A stretch of 64,000 bases of DNA from CAADGL01 sp964643885 (GTDB lineage Bacteria; Planctomycetota; Phycisphaerae; UBA1845; Fen-1342): contig CAZXUI010000001.1 in NCBI GenBank assembly GCA_964643885.1, positions 124,001 to 188,000 on the forward strand. Direction: 5' to 3'. This document shows positions 61,623 through 64,000 of this stretch, piece after piece (position 1 is the stretch's first letter; each line of letters starts with the position of its first letter). The notes under the pieces are model-generated. The model was not told the origin of the DNA, searched no databases, and saw only the letters and a program-made list of their open reading frames with translations. A program made the translations under genes and the position numbers.

Positions 61623-62684
61623 ATGCCGCAGAAGAATGAGGCTGTCGCGTCGGATTTCGTCGTCGAGAACCTGCTCGGGCTCGATCTGATCCGGGCGTCC
61701 GAGGGCGCTGCGCTGAACGTCTTCAAGTGGATCGGCAAGGGCGACAAGAACGCCGCGGACGCGGCGGCGACGGACGCATTCCGCGGCATGCTGAACCTGA
61801 TGGACATCCGCGGCACGTGCACGATCGGCGAGGGCATCAAGGATCAGGCGCCCGGCATCTTCGTGGGCGAGAAGCTCGGCCGCTGGCGTCCCGGCTCGCC
61901 CTGCGTGAGCATCGCCGTGGACCCGATCGACGGTACGACGCTCACTTCCAAGGGGCTGCCCGGGGCGGTGAGCGTGATCGCGGCGGCGAAGACTTCCTCA
62001 CCGGACGACCGGGCCCTGGCGGCGGTGCCGAGCGTGTACATGGAGAAGCTGGCCGTCGGGCCGAAGATCAAGGAGGGGACGGGGTCGATCCGGATGGATG
62101 CGCCCGTCGACCAGAACCTCGAGCTGATCGCGCTGAAGCTCGGCAAGCGCGTCCGCGACCTGGTCGTCTGCATTCTCGACCGGCCGCGACACGAAGAGCT
62201 GATTCGCAAGGTGCGTCACACGGGCGCGGCGATTCGCCTGATCGGCGATGGTGACATCGCCGGGGCGCTTGCGCCTTCCATGCCGGAAAGCGGCGTCGAC
62301 GTGTACATGGGAATCGGCGGCTCGCCGGAGGCGGTGCTGGCGGCGGCGGCGATCAAGTGCCTGGGCGGCGAGATTCACGCCCGCATCTGGCCGCGGGATG
62401 ACAAGGAGCGCGAGAATCTCCGCAACCTCGGCTATGACGAGAAGAAGATCGCGCACATTTATACCGCGGACGAGATGGCCCAGGGGGACGAGATCGTGTT
62501 CGTCGCGACGGGCGTGACGGACAGTGCCATGCTGCGGGGCGTCAGCGTCAGCGGGATGACGGCGCGGACGCACTCGGTCGTGATGCGCTGCAAGTCGCGG
62601 ACGATTCGCTACGTGACGACCTATCACGATCTGACGCGCAAGACGGTTCGGCTGGCCAGCGAGGACGGAGACCGGAAGCTGTAG
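61623..62684 (+). CDS. glpX: Fructose-1,6-bisphosphatase class II
   Basis: 353-aa GlpX-type enzyme removing the 1-phosphate of fructose-1,6-bisphosphate in gluconeogenesis, or of sedoheptulose bisphosphate in relatives. Compared with E. coli GlpX, the metal and substrate residues are mostly kept: KGDKNAADAAATDA near 38, the GEGIKDQAP loop (Glu57 and Asp61 equivalents kept; GEGEIDEAP in E. coli), AVDPIDGTT (Asp for Glu88), IGDGDIAGAL and YMGIGGSPEAVLAAAAIKC. The start is the ATG at 61623 after AAAGGT; the longer frame upstream is non-coding. Confidence 0.92.
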   Translation: MPQKNEAVASDFVVENLLGLDLIRASEGAALNVFKWIGKGDKNAADAAATDAFRGMLNLMDIRGTCTIGEGIKDQAPGIFVGEKLGRWRPGSPCVSIAVDPIDGTTLTSKGLPGAVSVIAAAKTSSPDDRALAAVPSVYMEKLAVGPKIKEGTGSIRMDAPVDQNLELIALKLGKRVRDLVVCILDRPRHEELIRKVRHTGAAIRLIGDGDIAGALAPSMPESGVDVYMGIGGSPEAVLAAAAIKCLGGEIHARIWPRDDKERENLRNLGYDEKKIAHIYTADEMAQGDEIVFVATGVTDSAMLRGVSVSGMTARTHSVVMRCKSRTIRYVTTYHDLTRKTVRLASEDGDRKL

Positions 62685-62725
62685 CGGGCTGCGCCGCGTG
62701 ATCGCAGTGGCGGGCGGGGGAAGTC

Positions 62726-62746
62726 CAGAGTTCAGAGTTCAGAGTT
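62726..62746. repeat. CAGAGTT tandem triplet
   Basis: Three perfect copies of the 7-base unit CAGAGTT lie between the glpX stop and the HD-GYP stop. It is far less GC-rich than its surroundings; meaning unknown. Confidence 0.7.
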
Positions 62747-62877
62747 CAAAGTAGCGAGTGGATCCGCCCGCGATCCCCGGCGCGCGGCTCGGATCACTTC
62801 TGCGGGCGAGACGCGCGCTCCTCACGCGTCGGGATTTCTCACCGAGTACTCCAGCTCGGCGGGGTCCGTGTCGGTCG

Positions 62878-64000
62878 TCATTTCGACGGGCCGAAGGCGA
62901 TCCCGATATCGTACCAGCCGTCCTTGAGCGGGGCGCAGCGGGCGACGTGGCCGATCAGCTCGCGGCCTTCCCAGCCGCGGGCGTCGAGCCGCACGCGGGC
63001 CGGCTCACCCACCTTCAATGGTTGACGGCTCAACAGGCCGAGTCCATTTCGCGATACGTCTCGCGTCACCGCACGCAGCAGGCAGGGAGTCGGTCCGCTG
63101 CCGGCGGCCTCCACCAGTGCGACCGAAGCGGCCGCCCGCAAGGGGTGCCGCGGGAATTGCCGCTGCTCGGCCGCTTTCACACTGGCCAGCGCGGCAGAGT
63201 TGTCCGTCGCAGGAACTGACGACCCAGCCGGCCGGACGACGCCCCGGAGCAGCCGCAACCAGGCGTCGACGATGCCGGCGTCGTACTTCGTTCCGGCGCC
63301 CTGCTTGAGCGTGGCGATCGCGTGCTCGACCGGATGCGCGAAGCGGCGATGCGGCCGCAGGGCGGTCATGGCCTCGAAGGTGTCGATCACGGCGCAGACG
63401 GCGGCCAGGGGGTGGATTTCGCCGGCCCGCAGGCCGCGCGGATAGCCGCTGCCGTCCAGGCGCTCGTGATGCTCGTGCGTGACGCGCAGCACGATTTCGT
63501 TCGTTTCACCGAATCGCCGGAGCTGCTCATAGCCGTCCTGCGGGTGCCGCCGCAGGATCTCCCACTCCTGGTCACTGAGCTGGCCGGGCTTGTTCAGAAT
63601 CTCGGCCGGCGTGAGCGTCTTGCCGATGTCATGCAGCAAGCCGGCGCGGAAGACGATCGCCAGTTCGCTCTGGTCTCTAATGCCGCAGGCGCAAGCCAGC
63701 GGCACCATCCACGTGGCTACGTTGACCACGTGAGTGGCGGTGTAGAAGTCGTGCTGCGCGACTTCGAAAAGCTGCGAGAAGACGTGTTCGTCGCGCACGA
63801 CCATCTGGGCGACCGCCCGCGAGATCGTTCCCAGCCGCGGCTCGATCTGCTCCAGGTGGCCGCCGCTGAGCAGCTCGTCGACCAGCTCTGTCGTCGTGCC
63901 GTAGACGAGCGCGATCGCTTCGGTCGTGCACTCCGGGCGGCCCGCCAGGTCGACCAGCACCTGGTCGAGCGCGCCGGCCGCGTTGCCGGAGCCGACGAGT
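62878..64000 (-). CDS. HD-GYP phosphodiesterase with C-terminal PilZ domain (5' end outside window)
   Basis: Cyclic-di-GMP phosphodiesterase; at least 374 aa are visible, and the frame stays open to the window edge (GSGNAAGALDQVLVDLAGRP), so the N terminus is missing. The HD-GYP domain has LLHDIGKT (HD pair), EILRRHPQDG, EHHERLDGSGYPRG and VCAVIDTFEAMTALRP: the complete GYP signature, so activity is likely. The C-terminal PilZ domain has RQFPR and DVSRNG, the cyclic-di-GMP-binding motifs, and could sense its own substrate. This links to the three-gene PilZ operon at 46989-48999. The HD-GYP-plus-PilZ combination is a known but uncommon order. Confidence 0.9.
   Translation of the reverse strand, partial: LVGSGNAAGALDQVLVDLAGRPECTTEAIALVYGTTTELVDELLSGGHLEQIEPRLGTISRAVAQMVVRDEHVFSQLFEVAQHDFYTATHVVNVATWMVPLACACGIRDQSELAIVFRAGLLHDIGKTLTPAEILNKPGQLSDQEWEILRRHPQDGYEQLRRFGETNEIVLRVTHEHHERLDGSGYPRGLRAGEIHPLAAVCAVIDTFEAMTALRPHRRFAHPVEHAIATLKQGAGTKYDAGIVDAWLRLLRGVVRPAGSSVPATDNSAALASVKAAEQRQFPRHPLRAAASVALVEAAGSGPTPCLLRAVTRDVSRNGLGLLSRQPLKVGEPARVRLDARGWEGRELIGHVARCAPLKDGWYDIGIAFGPSK

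Noticed and set aside
62726..62746. CRISPR array start
   Set aside because: Units are 7 bases with no spacers; no array-like pattern or cas gene anywhere in the window.

Overview
The window is GC-rich, densely coded DNA, most likely from a planctomycete of the Phycisphaerae type. This placement is inference. It rests on a secreted protein ending in two dockerin-like calcium repeats, PEP-CTERM-like tails, HAF and FG-GAP/VCBS repeat proteins, a thrombospondin-3 subtilase, a Tricorn-like protease, PQQ-type propellers and a B12-dependent ribonucleotide reductase. I saw no rRNA, tRNA, prophage, transposase or CRISPR array.

Layout. 0-10 kb: sugar phosphomutase, inactive-looking M16 protein, GspE/PilB-type ATPase, dockerin protein, queG, an orphan acidic protein, a lipoprotein hydrolase and rsmA. 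9.9-18 kb: selD, whose active-site codon is an in-frame TGA (selenocysteine), a subtilase, a Cys/Met-metabolism PLP enzyme, a truncated secreted gene, a HAF protein with a sorting tail, and an FG-GAP protein with an apparent frameshift in its signal peptide. 18-31 kb: Tricorn-like protease, a partial type VI secretion cluster (tssF-tssG-tssH), and an OPT transporter coupled to a small membrane protein. 31-46 kb: nrdJ with a clear promoter and NrdR-like boxes, PEP-CTERM protein, large TSP3 subtilase, tatA, a second PLP enzyme with purB, a TPR/EF-hand-like protein and a Ski2-like helicase. 47-64 kb: three overlapping PilZ-family genes, a phosphodiesterase/PEGA lipoprotein pair, a divergent SerA-like protein, a secreted cyclophilin, rpmB-gatC-gatA, dtd, a PQQ propeller, rarD, a coiled-coil protein, larA, glpX, and an HD-GYP/PilZ protein cut by the window end.

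Themes. (1) Selenium: SelD is itself predicted to be a selenoprotein, so the genome should carry SelA, SelB and tRNA-Sec. (2) Cyclic-di-GMP: three PilZ-family proteins in one operon plus an HD-GYP/PilZ phosphodiesterase. (3) Export: many signal-peptide proteins with several kinds of C-terminal anchor. (4) Translation and RNA: rsmA, queG, rpmB, gatCA, dtd.

The gaps carry an unusual density of perfect hairpins. The most striking is a four-copy family of intergenic palindromic elements about 165-195 bp long (near 2.9, 21.8, 46.7 and 57.8 kb, one inverted), with 24-bp terminal inverted repeats and a fixed-spacing central motif pair. This is the best candidate here for an undescribed mobile or structural element. 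Product names come from reading motifs by eye; no database search was possible.
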